Assembly (NCBI RefSeq): GCF_900105395.1
Contig: NZ_LT629775.1
Coordinates: forward strand, 9,265,501-9,329,500
Direction: 5' to 3'
Origin: Streptomyces sp. TLI_053
Lineage (GTDB): Bacteria > Actinomycetota > Actinomycetes > Streptomycetales > Streptomycetaceae
Length of the DNA: 64,000 nt
In this document: in pieces, positions 44,720 to 52,189 of the stretch
Layout of the letters: each line of letters begins with the position of its first letter
Numbering within the stretch: position 1 is the stretch's first letter
Translations under genes and position numbers: made by a program
Notes under the pieces: model-generated
Databases searched by the model: none
The model's input: the letters and a program-made list of their open reading frames with translations, nothing else
What the model was told of the DNA's origin: nothing

Positions 44720-44906
44720 GGTGCGGTCCTCCGTGAGGGAGACGGGAGCCCGACCCGTCGGGCACGGGCCCGGTCGGGACGGAACGGCCGGCGTGGATCG
44801 CGGGCGGAGCAATTATGACGAGCGCTCCGACGGCGCCCGCCACCGCCCCCGGTCCTGAAGGTCCGTTCGTACCGCGACCTCCCGGTGGCCCGGCCGGGGC
44901 GGGCCG

Positions 44907-45404
44907 TCACCAGGTGCGGCACGGCCGCGCCGAGGGGCGCGGGGCCGCTGTCCGTCCGGCCGCCGCGGACCGGTCGGGAAGGAGGGTGTGGACGGTCTTG
45001 CCGCTGCCTGCGTCGAGCGTCAGGGTGAGGCTGTCGGTGAGGGCGGCGACCAGGAGGAGTCCTCGGCCGTGCACGTTCTCCGAGGACAGCGGAAGGACCG
45101 TCGGCGCGGTCCGGCTGGTGTCGCTGACGTCGATGCCGATGCCGTGCCGGTGGGAGGTCAGGGTGAGGCGCCCGGGGCCGTCGGTGTGCTGGACGACGTT
45201 CGCGGCGAGCTCGGTGACGACGAGCAGCGCGTCGGCGAGCAGGGCGCGGTCGCCCGGGTGGGTGCGGCGCAGGAAGGCGCGGGTGGTCGAGCGGAGCAGT
45301 GCCGCGCACCGGGCGTCGTTGGGGAAGGACAGGCAGACGCTGTCCGGGGCGGGGCGGCGGGTCCGGTCCGGGCGGATCGTCGGGGTCTCGGTCGCGGTGT
45401 TCAT
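44907..45404 (-). CDS. ATP-binding anti-sigma-factor-type kinase (HATPase_c, RsbW-like)
   Basis: 165 aa from ATG 45404. The GHKL ATP-binding fold shows the N-box in LLVVTELAANVVQHTDGPGRL (Glu-x3-Asn), G1 IDVSDTSRTAPTV (D of the DxGxG region), and GRGLLLVAALTDSL as the G2 lid. This group in Streptomyces is large; members act as anti-sigma or switch kinases in signalling, and most have unknown partners. It follows the Trp/His-rich gene on the same strand, 151 bp away. Confidence 0.88.
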   Translation of the reverse strand: MNTATETPTIRPDRTRRPAPDSVCLSFPNDARCAALLRSTTRAFLRRTHPGDRALLADALLVVTELAANVVQHTDGPGRLTLTSHRHGIGIDVSDTSRTAPTVLPLSSENVHGRGLLLVAALTDSLTLTLDAGSGKTVHTLLPDRSAAAGRTAAPRPSARPCRTW

Positions 45405-45555
45405 GGTCGGCGGGTCCTTCGTGTCCCGTCCGTCGGTCGGGGCGGGCGGCGGTGGTGTCGTGCGGGTCGCGGCCCCCGAAGGCGGCGTCGCGATCGGGGG
45501 CCGGTGGGGCCGGGCCGGCCGGGGCGGGACTGCCGACCCGGCCGGCGACGGGGTG

Positions 45556-45942
45556 TCAGTGCCGGCAGTTCCAGTAGCCGTCGTGCCAGACCTTCTCCCA
45601 GTGGGCGGGCTGCCAGAGGTTCTTCCAGCCGGCCTCGTGCCAGACCTGGTGCCAGTAGCCGTGGTGCCACTGGTGGTGGCCGTCCCACCAACCGGGCTGC
45701 CACTGGTTCTGCCACCAGCCGGAGTGCCAGGCCTTCGACCAGTGCCCGGGGACGAGCTTGTTCTCCCACCAGCCGGGGTGCCAGGTGCACGTGCCATGGC
45801 CGTGCTGATGCGTCTGGACGGTCGACGTGGCGACCGCCGGGGCCGCGGAGGCCGAGGTGGCGGTGGTCAGGGCGGCGCCGCCGGCCAGCAGGGCGCCGGC
45901 CATGGCGACGGCCAGCGGGCGCCGGATTCGCGTTGCGGGCAT
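45556..45942 (-). CDS. Secreted Trp/His-rich repeat protein, unknown function
   Basis: 128 aa from ATG 45942, with an almost ideal AAGGAGGTG site before it. A signal peptide (RRPLAVAMAGALLAGGAAL...ASAAP) precedes a mature part of about 95 residues that contains 18 tryptophans and about 15 histidines in a loose W-x2-GxW pattern: WHPGWWENKL, GWWQNQWQPGWWDGHH, GYWHQVWHEAGWKNLW. There are only two cysteines, at CTW near the start of the repeat region and NCRH at the end. I know no annotated family for it. Its promoter matches that of the adjacent sigma factor, so it is likely part of that regulon. Metal or heme binding is a guess from composition. Confidence 0.85.
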   Translation of the reverse strand: MPATRIRRPLAVAMAGALLAGGAALTTATSASAAPAVATSTVQTHQHGHGTCTWHPGWWENKLVPGHWSKAWHSGWWQNQWQPGWWDGHHQWHHGYWHQVWHEAGWKNLWQPAHWEKVWHDGYWNCRH

Positions 45943-46244
45943 GGTTGTACACCTCCTTCCTGAGACGTGGTTGCGAGGTGCGGGGGCCGGCCTGCGGGGA
46001 CTTCCGGGGCCGGGAAACCTTCCTGCCCCTGATTCGCCGCGGCGGCCGGGGCGGATTGCCCGGTTCCGGATCCGGTACCTGTGCCTGCGCGCCTGCGCCG
46101 GCCCCAGTGCCGGTCGTCGGACGGGGCCCGGGCCTCGGGCCCGGCCGCGGGAAGGCCGTCGGGGCGCTGGGCAGGCGCGGGAGAGGGCGGACATGGTGCT
46201 GTCCCCGGCCACGGGGAGGACCGGGGACAGCGGTACGGGGGAGA
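45943..46244. promoter_or_regulatory. Leader of the Trp/His-rich gene
   Basis: 302 bases without a gene between the fasciclin stop and the Trp/His-rich start. It contains the SigK-like promoter at 46032-46058 and leaves a leader of about 85 bases. Confidence 0.5.
46032..46058 (-). promoter_or_regulatory. SigK-like promoter of the Trp/His-rich gene
   Basis: On the minus strand CAATCC (46058-46053), 15 bp, GCGAAT (46037-46032). The two hexamers and spacer are identical in form to those before the sigma gene. Confidence 0.72.
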
Positions 46245-46922
46245 TCAGGAGGCGGGCATCAGCACCGTGTCGACGATGTAGACGGTGGCGTTGGCGGTCT
46301 GCACGTTCCCGCACAGGACCTTGGCGGCGCCGTTGACCGTGAAGTCGGGAGCGCTGCCGGTGGCGGTGACCTCGTGCGTCTCCAGGGTCTTGTGAGCGCC
46401 GGTCAGCGTGCTGGGGGAGAGGCGCTGGGGCACGACGTGGTAGGTGAGGATCCGGGTGAGCTTGTCCTTGTCGGCGAGGACCGCGTCGAGGTCCTTCTTC
46501 GGCAGCTTGGCGAAGGCGTCGTCGGTGGGGGCGAAGACGGTGATGTCCTTCGCCGAGTTGAGGGTGTCCACGAGTCCGGCCTTGGTGACGGCGCTGACGA
46601 GGGTGGACAGCAGCGGGTTGTGGGAGGCCGCCGTGGCGACCGGGTCGGCGGCCATGCCGGCGAAGGAACCGGCGCCGTCCTTGGGCACGGCGGCACAGGC
46701 GGCACCGAACGGCTGCCCGGCCGACGCCTTGTCGGCCGCGGGGTCCGCCATGGGGTCCGCCGCGGGGCTCGCCGGGGCGGTGGCCGCGGCCTTGGCGGAC
46801 GCACCGCCGGCGGTGTCCGACGCCTTGCCCGCGTCGTCCCCGCCGCAGGCGGTGAGGGAGGCGGCGAGCACGCCCGCGACGAGCAGGGCGGCGAGAGGCG
46901 TGCGGTGCTGGATGGCGGTCAT
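46245..46922 (-). CDS. Fasciclin (FAS1) domain lipoprotein, MPT70/MPT83-like
   Basis: 225 aa from ATG 46922. Lipobox is VLAASLTACGG, followed by a low-complexity Ala/Asp spacer and one FAS1 domain: DTLNSAKDITVFAPTDDAFAKLPKKDLDAVL, YHVVPQRLSPSTL, VYIVDTVLMP. It closely follows the pattern of mycobacterial MPT70/83, which are targets of SigK. It lies 84 bp after the oxidoreductase gene on the same strand without a promoter of its own that I can see, so it is probably read from that promoter. Predicted to be on the cell surface. Confidence 0.93.
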   Translation of the reverse strand: MTAIQHRTPLAALLVAGVLAASLTACGGDDAGKASDTAGGASAKAAATAPASPAADPMADPAADKASAGQPFGAACAAVPKDGAGSFAGMAADPVATAASHNPLLSTLVSAVTKAGLVDTLNSAKDITVFAPTDDAFAKLPKKDLDAVLADKDKLTRILTYHVVPQRLSPSTLTGAHKTLETHEVTATGSAPDFTVNGAAKVLCGNVQTANATVYIVDTVLMPAS

Positions 46923-47006
46923 GGGATTCTTCTCTTCTCGGACGGTGGTGTCTGGTCGCACGCGGCGGAGGGTCCGCCGCGCTTCGGAACGGGTTGTCGG
47001 GGTGGT

Positions 47007-48668
47007 TCAGAGGACCGTGACGACGGTGCTGTGCCAGCCGGTCGCCCCGGAGGGGAAAGGCGGTCTGCGGGTCTCCTCCTGCACGGCCCCGGTGCCGTCG
47101 GTGGCGCGGACCTCCAAGCGGTGGGTGCCGGGAGCGGCCGCCGTCCAGGTGTGGTGCCACTGGCGCCACACGTCGGGGCCCGTGTCGGCCGTGAGCCGGG
47201 CTTCCTGCCAGGGCCCGCCGTCGACGCGGACCTCGACGGCGGCGATGCCGCGGTGGGTGGCCCAGGCCGTGCCCGCGACGGTGACCTCCCCGGCCCGGAC
47301 GCGGGCGAAGGCGGCCGGTACGTCGATCCGGGAGGCGGTGCGCACCTCGCCGGTCCGGTCCCAGCCGCGCCGCACCCAGTAGGGGTCGTGCGCGGCGAAG
47401 GTGGTCACCTCCAGGTCGACCAGCCACTTGGTGGCGGAGGTGTAGCCGTAGAGGCCGGGGACCACGCTGCGGCAGGGGAAGCCGTGTGCGACGGGCAGCG
47501 GCGCACCGTCCATGGCCACCGCGAGCAGCGCGGCACGACCGTCGAGGACGCATTCCAGCGGTGTGCCGATCGTCATCCCGTCCTCGGAGCGGCCGAGCAA
47601 CTGGTCGGCGCCCGCGCGGACCCCGGCGCGGCGCAGCAGCGCGGGCAGTGGTGCGCCCAGCCAGCGGGTGGTGCCCGCGTAGGGCCCGCCGACCTCGCCG
47701 GAGACGCAGGACAGGGTGTGGTCCAGTTCCTCCAGCGGTTGGGCGAGCAGGTCGGCGAAGGACAGCTCCACGGGGTGGTCGACCATGCCGTGGACGCGCA
47801 GCGTCCAGTCGCGCGGGTCGATGCGGGGCAGGGTGAGCGCGGTGTCGACCCGGTAGAAGTCGTCGACGGGGGTCCGGAACGGGGGGAGACCGGGGATCGC
47901 CGGGCCTTCCCGGGGTGGTGGCGGCGGAAGCGGCCGGGCCGGCGGCGGGAGCGTGAGCGAGGCGCGGACGGCGGAGACGTCGTTGCGCCGGTCGGCCAGC
48001 CGGCGCCCGGCGGCGCCGAGGCCGGCGGACAGGACGACGACGGCGCCCGCGGTCAGCGCCTCGCGACGCCCGGGCCGAGCGGCGGGGACGGGAGGCGGGC
48101 CGTCGGCGGCCGCGGCCGGGTCGTCGGTGGCCGCCGCGTTGTCGGCGGCGGGTGCGTGCTGTCGGGGGCCGGGCCCTGCGGGCCGCGCGCCCGACGGGGC
48201 CGTCCGCCGTGCCGTGAGGAGGGGCAGCACGGCGGCACAGACCAGGGCCGCCGCGAACGGGGGCAGGGCGTCCCAGGGCCCGGCGTCCGGACGGGCCAGC
48301 GCCGCCCACACTCCGAGGCCGCCGAACGCGGCGCAGAACAGGACCCCGGTGGCACGGCGCGCGGCGGCCACCGGGCCCAGGACGGCGGCGGTCACGCCCA
48401 TGGTGGTGTGGATCCCGGCGATCAGGACCGTCTTGTCCCAGGTGCCGAAGGAGCGCACCGCCCATTCCTTGACCGCGGTGGGCGCCAGGTCGATCGCGGC
48501 CGAGCCGATCGCGACCACCGGGGCCGCCTGCGGGTGGACGAACGCCGCGGCGACCTCGCCCGCGGCGAGGCCCGCGCAGACGGCGGCGATCCCGCACGCC
48601 ATCCTGACGGGCAGCGCTGCGTCCGGCGTCCGGGGCCGGTGACGGGGAGTGGTCGCATCGTTGGTCAC
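47007..48668 (-). CDS. Membrane-anchored sulfite-oxidase-fold molybdopterin oxidoreductase
   Basis: 553 aa. I place the start at GTG 48668, not ATG 48677, because the ATG overlaps a perfect promoter -10; transcription would begin at the GTG (leaderless). Four to five membrane helices come first (VRMACGIAAVCAGLAAGEVAA, TVLIAGIHTTMGVTAAVLG and others), then a spacer and the Moco domain: HTLSCVSGEVGGPYAG with the molybdenum-ligand Cys, ALPVAHGFPCRSVVPGLYGYTSATKW, and a C-terminal dimerisation domain. Electrons probably pass to a membrane or surface acceptor. Head-to-head with the sigma gene. Confidence 0.9.
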   Translation of the reverse strand: MTNDATTPRHRPRTPDAALPVRMACGIAAVCAGLAAGEVAAAFVHPQAAPVVAIGSAAIDLAPTAVKEWAVRSFGTWDKTVLIAGIHTTMGVTAAVLGPVAAARRATGVLFCAAFGGLGVWAALARPDAGPWDALPPFAAALVCAAVLPLLTARRTAPSGARPAGPGPRQHAPAADNAAATDDPAAAADGPPPVPAARPGRREALTAGAVVVLSAGLGAAGRRLADRRNDVSAVRASLTLPPPARPLPPPPPREGPAIPGLPPFRTPVDDFYRVDTALTLPRIDPRDWTLRVHGMVDHPVELSFADLLAQPLEELDHTLSCVSGEVGGPYAGTTRWLGAPLPALLRRAGVRAGADQLLGRSEDGMTIGTPLECVLDGRAALLAVAMDGAPLPVAHGFPCRSVVPGLYGYTSATKWLVDLEVTTFAAHDPYWVRRGWDRTGEVRTASRIDVPAAFARVRAGEVTVAGTAWATHRGIAAVEVRVDGGPWQEARLTADTGPDVWRQWHHTWTAAAPGTHRLEVRATDGTGAVQEETRRPPFPSGATGWHSTVVTVL

Positions 48669-48675
48669 GTGCTGC

Positions 48676-48702
48676 ATTCGGCGGACCGGCCGGGTCGGAT
48701 GG
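48676..48702 (-). promoter_or_regulatory. SigK-consensus promoter of the oxidoreductase
   Basis: CCATCC (48702-48697), 15 bp, CCGAAT (48681-48676), minus strand. This equals the mycobacterial SigK hexamers as I know them. The -10 ends 7 bases before GTG 48668, which predicts a leaderless mRNA. Confidence 0.85.
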
Positions 48703-48759
48703 GTGAGCCGTCCGGGTTCACCCGATCGAGTGGCAGAGTCGCCCGGATCCCGCTGAGGG

Positions 48760-48786
48760 CAATCCGCCGGGCCGCCGGACGCGAAT
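48760..48786 (+). promoter_or_regulatory. SigK-like promoter of the sigma factor operon
   Basis: CAATCC (48760-48765), 15 bp, GCGAAT (48781-48786). This predicts positive autoregulation of the sigma-anti-sigma operon and a leader of about 170 bases that contains a small upstream frame. Confidence 0.75.
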
Positions 48787-48873
48787 AACGTGCGAGCGAA
48801 GAAGGACACCGGAAGAGGGACACCGGTGAAGTCCGGAACCGACACGGTTCCCACGAGTACCCGGGAGGCCGAC

Positions 48874-48969
48874 ATGCGGGCCGCATCCGCCCGTCCGGCC
48901 GGCGCGTGCCCGCGGCACGTCCGTCCGCCCGTCCGCAGGTGCTGCGGGCACCGGAGGCGGCGGCAGTGA
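48874..48969 (+). CDS. Possible 31-aa leader peptide before the sigma factor
   Basis: ATG 48874 is preceded by GGGAGG with 5 bases between, and the frame ends in TGA 48967-48969 overlapping the GTG start of the sigma gene. The peptide is basic and contains Cys-Pro-Arg-His and Cys-Cys-Gly-His. If translated it would couple to sigma synthesis. No homology was available to check it. Confidence 0.35.
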   Translation: MRAASARPAGACPRHVRPPVRRCCGHRRRRQ

Positions 48970-49550
48970 GTTCCGTGGTGTTCCTGCACGGCAGGCCGGA
49001 GCCGCCGCCCGACCTCAGGTCGGTGATGGCGCGCGTCTCGAAGGGCGACCACCAGGCGTTCGCGGATCTGTACAACGCGGTCGCCGGGCCGGTCTTCGGC
49101 CTGGTGCGACGGGTCCTGCGCGACGAGGCCCAGTCGGAGGAAGTGATGCAGGACGTGATGCTCCAGGTGTGGCGCGGCGCGGCCCACTACGACCCCGCCC
49201 GCGGGGACGTGATGCCGTGGGTGATGACCATCGCCCACCGCCGTGCCGTGGACCGGGTCCGGTACTGCCGCGCGGCCGCCGAGCGTGACCGCGCCGCGGT
49301 CGCCGGCGCACAGGAGACACCCTTCGACGACGTGGCCGAGCGCGCCGAGACCCACCTCGACCACCAGCAGGTGCGGCGCTGCCTGCGCGGTCTGACCGAC
49401 CTGCAGCGCGAGTCCGTCCTGTTGGCCTACTACCGGGGCCTCAGCTACCGGGAGGTCGCGGAACGGCTGCACACCCCGTTGGGCACCGTGAAGACCCGCA
49501 TGCGGGACGCCCTGATCCGGCTGCGCGACTGTCTGGGAGTCGGATCATGA
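48966..49550 (+). CDS. sigK: ECF sigma factor, SigK-like
   Basis: 194 aa from GTG 48966, GGAGG 9 bases before. Region 2 is DHQAFADLYNAVAGPVFGLVRRVLRDEAQSEEVMQDVMLQVW, with core-binding and -10 residues; region 4 is LTDLQRESVLLAYYRGLSYREVAERLHTPLGTVKTRMRDAL, the HTH that reads the -35. The company of an RskA-like anti-sigma, a fasciclin protein and matching promoters identifies it with the mycobacterial SigK group. It is co-translated with rskA (ATGA overlap). Confidence 0.9.
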   Translation: MSSVVFLHGRPEPPPDLRSVMARVSKGDHQAFADLYNAVAGPVFGLVRRVLRDEAQSEEVMQDVMLQVWRGAAHYDPARGDVMPWVMTIAHRRAVDRVRYCRAAAERDRAAVAGAQETPFDDVAERAETHLDHQQVRRCLRGLTDLQRESVLLAYYRGLSYREVAERLHTPLGTVKTRMRDALIRLRDCLGVGS

Positions 49551-50344
49551 CGAGCCCCGCCGACGACAACCTCCACCTCCTCACCGGCGCCTACGCACTG
49601 GGAGCCGTCGACGACGCGGACGAACGAGCGGCCTTCGAGGCCCACCTGACCGGCTGTGCCGCCTGCGAGGAGGAGACGGCGGGCTTCGGTGAGGCGCTCG
49701 CCCTCCTCGGTGCCGACCGGAGCGTCCCGCCCCCGCCCGAACTGCGCGCCCGGGTCCTGGCCCGCCTTCCGTACGAGCGCCAGGAGCCGCCCGCTCCTCC
49801 CGTGCCGCCGTCGCCGCGGGCGGCTGCCCCGCCGGGGCCGGCCCGCCGTCGGACCCCCTCGCGCCGGTGGCCCCGCCTCGCCCTGGCCGCCTCCCTCACC
49901 GCGGCCACCACGCTCGGCGCCCTCGCCGTGGAGCAGCACGACCAGGTGCAGCGGGAGCGCGCCACCGCGGAGCAACTGCGCGTCCGGCAGGCGGCCTTCG
50001 GTGAACTGCTGACCGCGCCCGACGCCCGGGTGAGCACCACCGCCGGGCCCGGCGGCCACGGGACCGGCACCGTCGTGTGGTCGGCCGGCCGCAACCAGGC
50101 CGGTTTCCTCGCCGCCGGGCTTCCCGCCCCGGCGCCGGGGCGCGTCTACGAGCTCTGGCTCGACCGTCAGGGGACCTTCGCGCCGGCCGGCCTGCTGGCG
50201 GACGGCGACGGCGCGCTCCTCCTCACCGCACCCCTCGACGGGGCCCGCGCCGTCGGTGTCACCGAGGAGCCGGCCGGAGGATCCGACCGCCCCACCACCC
50301 AGCCGGTCATGGCGCTGCCTCTCGGCCGCGCCCGTACCGCCTGA
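49547..50344 (+). CDS. rskA: Anti-sigma-K factor RskA
   Basis: 265 aa. The N-terminus LHLLTGAYALGAVDDADERAAFEAHLTGCAACEEETAGF is the anti-sigma zinc-like domain (His-x3-Cys-x2-Cys pattern). One membrane helix lies near residue 105 (RLALAASLTAATTLGALAV). The extracellular part ends with the RskA signature VVWSAGRNQAGFLAAGLPAPAPGRVYELWLDRQG. In mycobacteria it holds SigK at the membrane and is released by regulated proteolysis, probably in response to redox. The same control is inferred here. Confidence 0.92.
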   Translation: MTSPADDNLHLLTGAYALGAVDDADERAAFEAHLTGCAACEEETAGFGEALALLGADRSVPPPPELRARVLARLPYERQEPPAPPVPPSPRAAAPPGPARRRTPSRRWPRLALAASLTAATTLGALAVEQHDQVQRERATAEQLRVRQAAFGELLTAPDARVSTTAGPGGHGTGTVVWSAGRNQAGFLAAGLPAPAPGRVYELWLDRQGTFAPAGLLADGDGALLLTAPLDGARAVGVTEEPAGGSDRPTTQPVMALPLGRARTA

Positions 50345-50364
50345 GTGGCGGGGAGGCCGACCGC

Positions 50365-51195
50365 TCAGCGCAGGCCGGCGAAGAGGTCGTCCTCGGGAAG
50401 GGCGGCGCCGGTGGTGTCCTGGACCCGGACGAAGGTCTCCACGCCCATCAGCTCGGTGAACTTCTCCTTGCCCATCTTCAGGAAGAAGATGTTCTCGCCC
50501 TGGCTGGCGTGCGCGGCGAGCGCGTCGAACTTCTGGCCGCCGAACCCGGTGGTGTCCACCCAGGTGGTGATCTCCTCGTCGGGGAGGCCGATCTCGGGCA
50601 TTTCCGGCTCCTCGGCGCCGGGCTCCTCCCAGTCGCCGCCGAGCTCGCGCATGACCTCGCCGAAGCGCGCCATCATCGAGCGCGGTGCCGTCGTCCAGTA
50701 GAGCTTCGGCGTCGCGCCGGCCAGCTCCAGCGCCCGCGACGTGATGCGGTTGGCCTGGATGTGGTCGGGGTGGCCGTAGAAGCCGTTCTCGTCGTAGGTC
50801 ACGACCACGTCGGGCCGGTACGTCCGGATCAGCTCGGCGAGGCGGGCGGCGGCCTCGTCCACCGGCGTCGTCCAGAACGAGCCGGGCGCGTCGTTGGCGG
50901 CCCAGCCCATCATCCCGGAGTCCGCGTAGTCGAGCATTTCGAGGTGGTCGACCTTGAGGACCTCGCAGCTCGCCTCGAGCTCCTGACGGCGCATCGCGGC
51001 GACGGCGGCCGGGTCGTGGCCCGCCTCCCCGGGCTTGACACCTCCCGGGCCGTCTCCGCAGGCGCCGTCGGTACAGGTGACGAGTACCGTCCGGATGCCC
51101 TCGGCCGCGTAGCGGGCGAGCACGCCGCCGGTACCGGTGGCTTCGTCGTCGGGGTGGGCGTGCACGGCCATCAGCGTCAGGGGCCGGTCGGTCAT
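50365..51195 (-). CDS. PIG-L/LmbE-family deacetylase (Mca/MshB-like)
   Basis: 276 aa from ATG 51195. The zinc motif is VHAHPDDEATGTGG (HPDDE), the third ligand is in DENGFYGHPDHIQANRI, and CTDGACGDG is the usual loop. It resembles MshB or mycothiol S-conjugate amidase, which remove acetyl or cleave mycothiol adducts. The insertion EEPGAEEPEMPEIGLPDEE is an acidic substrate-side loop. Mycothiol is standard in these bacteria, but this gene is not in a mycothiol operon, so the assignment is to family only. Confidence 0.88.
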   Translation of the reverse strand: MTDRPLTLMAVHAHPDDEATGTGGVLARYAAEGIRTVLVTCTDGACGDGPGGVKPGEAGHDPAAVAAMRRQELEASCEVLKVDHLEMLDYADSGMMGWAANDAPGSFWTTPVDEAAARLAELIRTYRPDVVVTYDENGFYGHPDHIQANRITSRALELAGATPKLYWTTAPRSMMARFGEVMRELGGDWEEPGAEEPEMPEIGLPDEEITTWVDTTGFGGQKFDALAAHASQGENIFFLKMGKEKFTELMGVETFVRVQDTTGAALPEDDLFAGLR

Positions 51196-51376
51196 GGGAA
51201 TCGTCCTTCGGTCTGCCGGGTGTTCGGCCTCAGTGTGCGGCACGGGTCCGACAGCGGGCGGCCGCCGTGCCTCTGATCGACTGTTGGGAACGACGGGGCC
51301 GCTGCCCCTATTCCGGTGCACCGCGTCCCCTCGCGGGTAAGCGCCGCGGTGGTGGCGGGGCCCCGTTCCCGCCGGC

Positions 51377-52051
51377 TCAGCCGGCCGCCCGGCGGAGGCC
51401 GTCGAGGACGAGGTCGAGGCCGAACTCGAACTCGTCGCCGTAGCTGTAACCGGGCCGCATGACATGGGCGGTCGCTATCTCCGTGAGGTACGGGTACTCG
51501 TCGTCGCCGAGGCCGTCGAGGATGCTGTGCGCGAGTTCGGCGGTCTCCTCGGGGGAGTCGAAGGGCAGCGTCTTCTCCTGCAGCGCGAATCCGTAGACGT
51601 AGCTGTCCAGGACCGAGACGGCGTGGGCGGTCAGCGGGAGGGAGAAACCGCTCCGGCGCAGGCAGCCGAGGACGGCGTCGTGGTGGCGCAGCGTGGCCGG
51701 TCCCGGGGTGGAGCGGGACTCCATCAGTCCGATCGCCCAGCGGTGGCGGGACAGCGCGAGGCGCATGGAGAGGGCCCGCTGCCGCATCGCCCGGTGCCAG
51801 TCGTCACCCGGGGCGGGCAGGTCCACCTCGGCGAAGACCAGGTCGACCATGCCGTCGAGCAGGGCCTCCTTGTTGGCGACGTGGTTGTACAGGGACATCG
51901 CCTCGACCCCGAGGGCCTCGCCGAGCCTGCGCATGCTGAGCGTCTCCAGGCCGCGGGTGTCGGCGAGTTCGACGGCGGCCAGCAGCACCCGATGACGGGT
52001 GAGCGTCCGGCGCGGTGGCTGCGGCGAGGACGGGGGAGGGTGCGGGGTCAC
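51377..52051 (-). CDS. TetR-family regulator with TetR_C domain
   Basis: 224 aa from GTG 52051. HTH: LTRHRVLLAAVELADTRGLETLSMRRLGEALGVEAMSLYNHVANKEALLDGM, residues about 15-65. C-terminal TetR_C-type domain includes RQRALSMRLALSRHRWAIGLMES and AVSVLDSYVYGFALQE. It is divergent from a quinone-oxidoreductase-type gene; the gap carries three copies of one 13-bp dyad, so it very probably represses both genes. Confidence 0.92.
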   Translation of the reverse strand: MTPHPPPSSPQPPRRTLTRHRVLLAAVELADTRGLETLSMRRLGEALGVEAMSLYNHVANKEALLDGMVDLVFAEVDLPAPGDDWHRAMRQRALSMRLALSRHRWAIGLMESRSTPGPATLRHHDAVLGCLRRSGFSLPLTAHAVSVLDSYVYGFALQEKTLPFDSPEETAELAHSILDGLGDDEYPYLTEIATAHVMRPGYSYGDEFEFGLDLVLDGLRRAAG

Positions 52052-52105
52052 TGTCCGTGGTCACTTTCTGGTGATGCGCCTGGTGCCGTCGACGGCGTTG
52101 ACGAG

Positions 52106-52158
52106 CTTACGCCGTAAGTGCTGTACTTACGGCGTAAGTCGCCTGCTTACAGCGTAAG
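52106..52158. promoter_or_regulatory. Three 13-bp TetR operators at exact 20-bp spacing
   Basis: CTTACGCCGTAAG (52106-52118), CTTACGGCGTAAG (52126-52138) and CTTACAGCGTAAG (52146-52158). All share CTTAC-N3-GTAAG and start exactly 20 bp apart, placing three repressor dimers on about the same helix face. Confidence 0.85.
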
Positions 52159-52189
52159 TGGGCGAAGCGAGGAGGCAGGAGCGGTGACC

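Noticed and set aside
41783..44818. 1011-codon plus-strand frame opposite the PKD protein
   Set aside because: Val/Gly/Arg-rich shadow; the minus strand shows a signal peptide, PKD domains and a good ribosome site.
46923..47006. Separate SigK promoter for the fasciclin gene
   Set aside because: CCGAAG is present on the minus strand, but the sequence 15 bp upstream (GAACCA) does not fit the -35; read-through from the oxidoreductase promoter is simpler.
48906..48965. In-frame N-terminal extension of the sigma factor
   Set aside because: Pro/Arg-rich and without a ribosome site; the GTG at 48966 has GGAGG at proper spacing.
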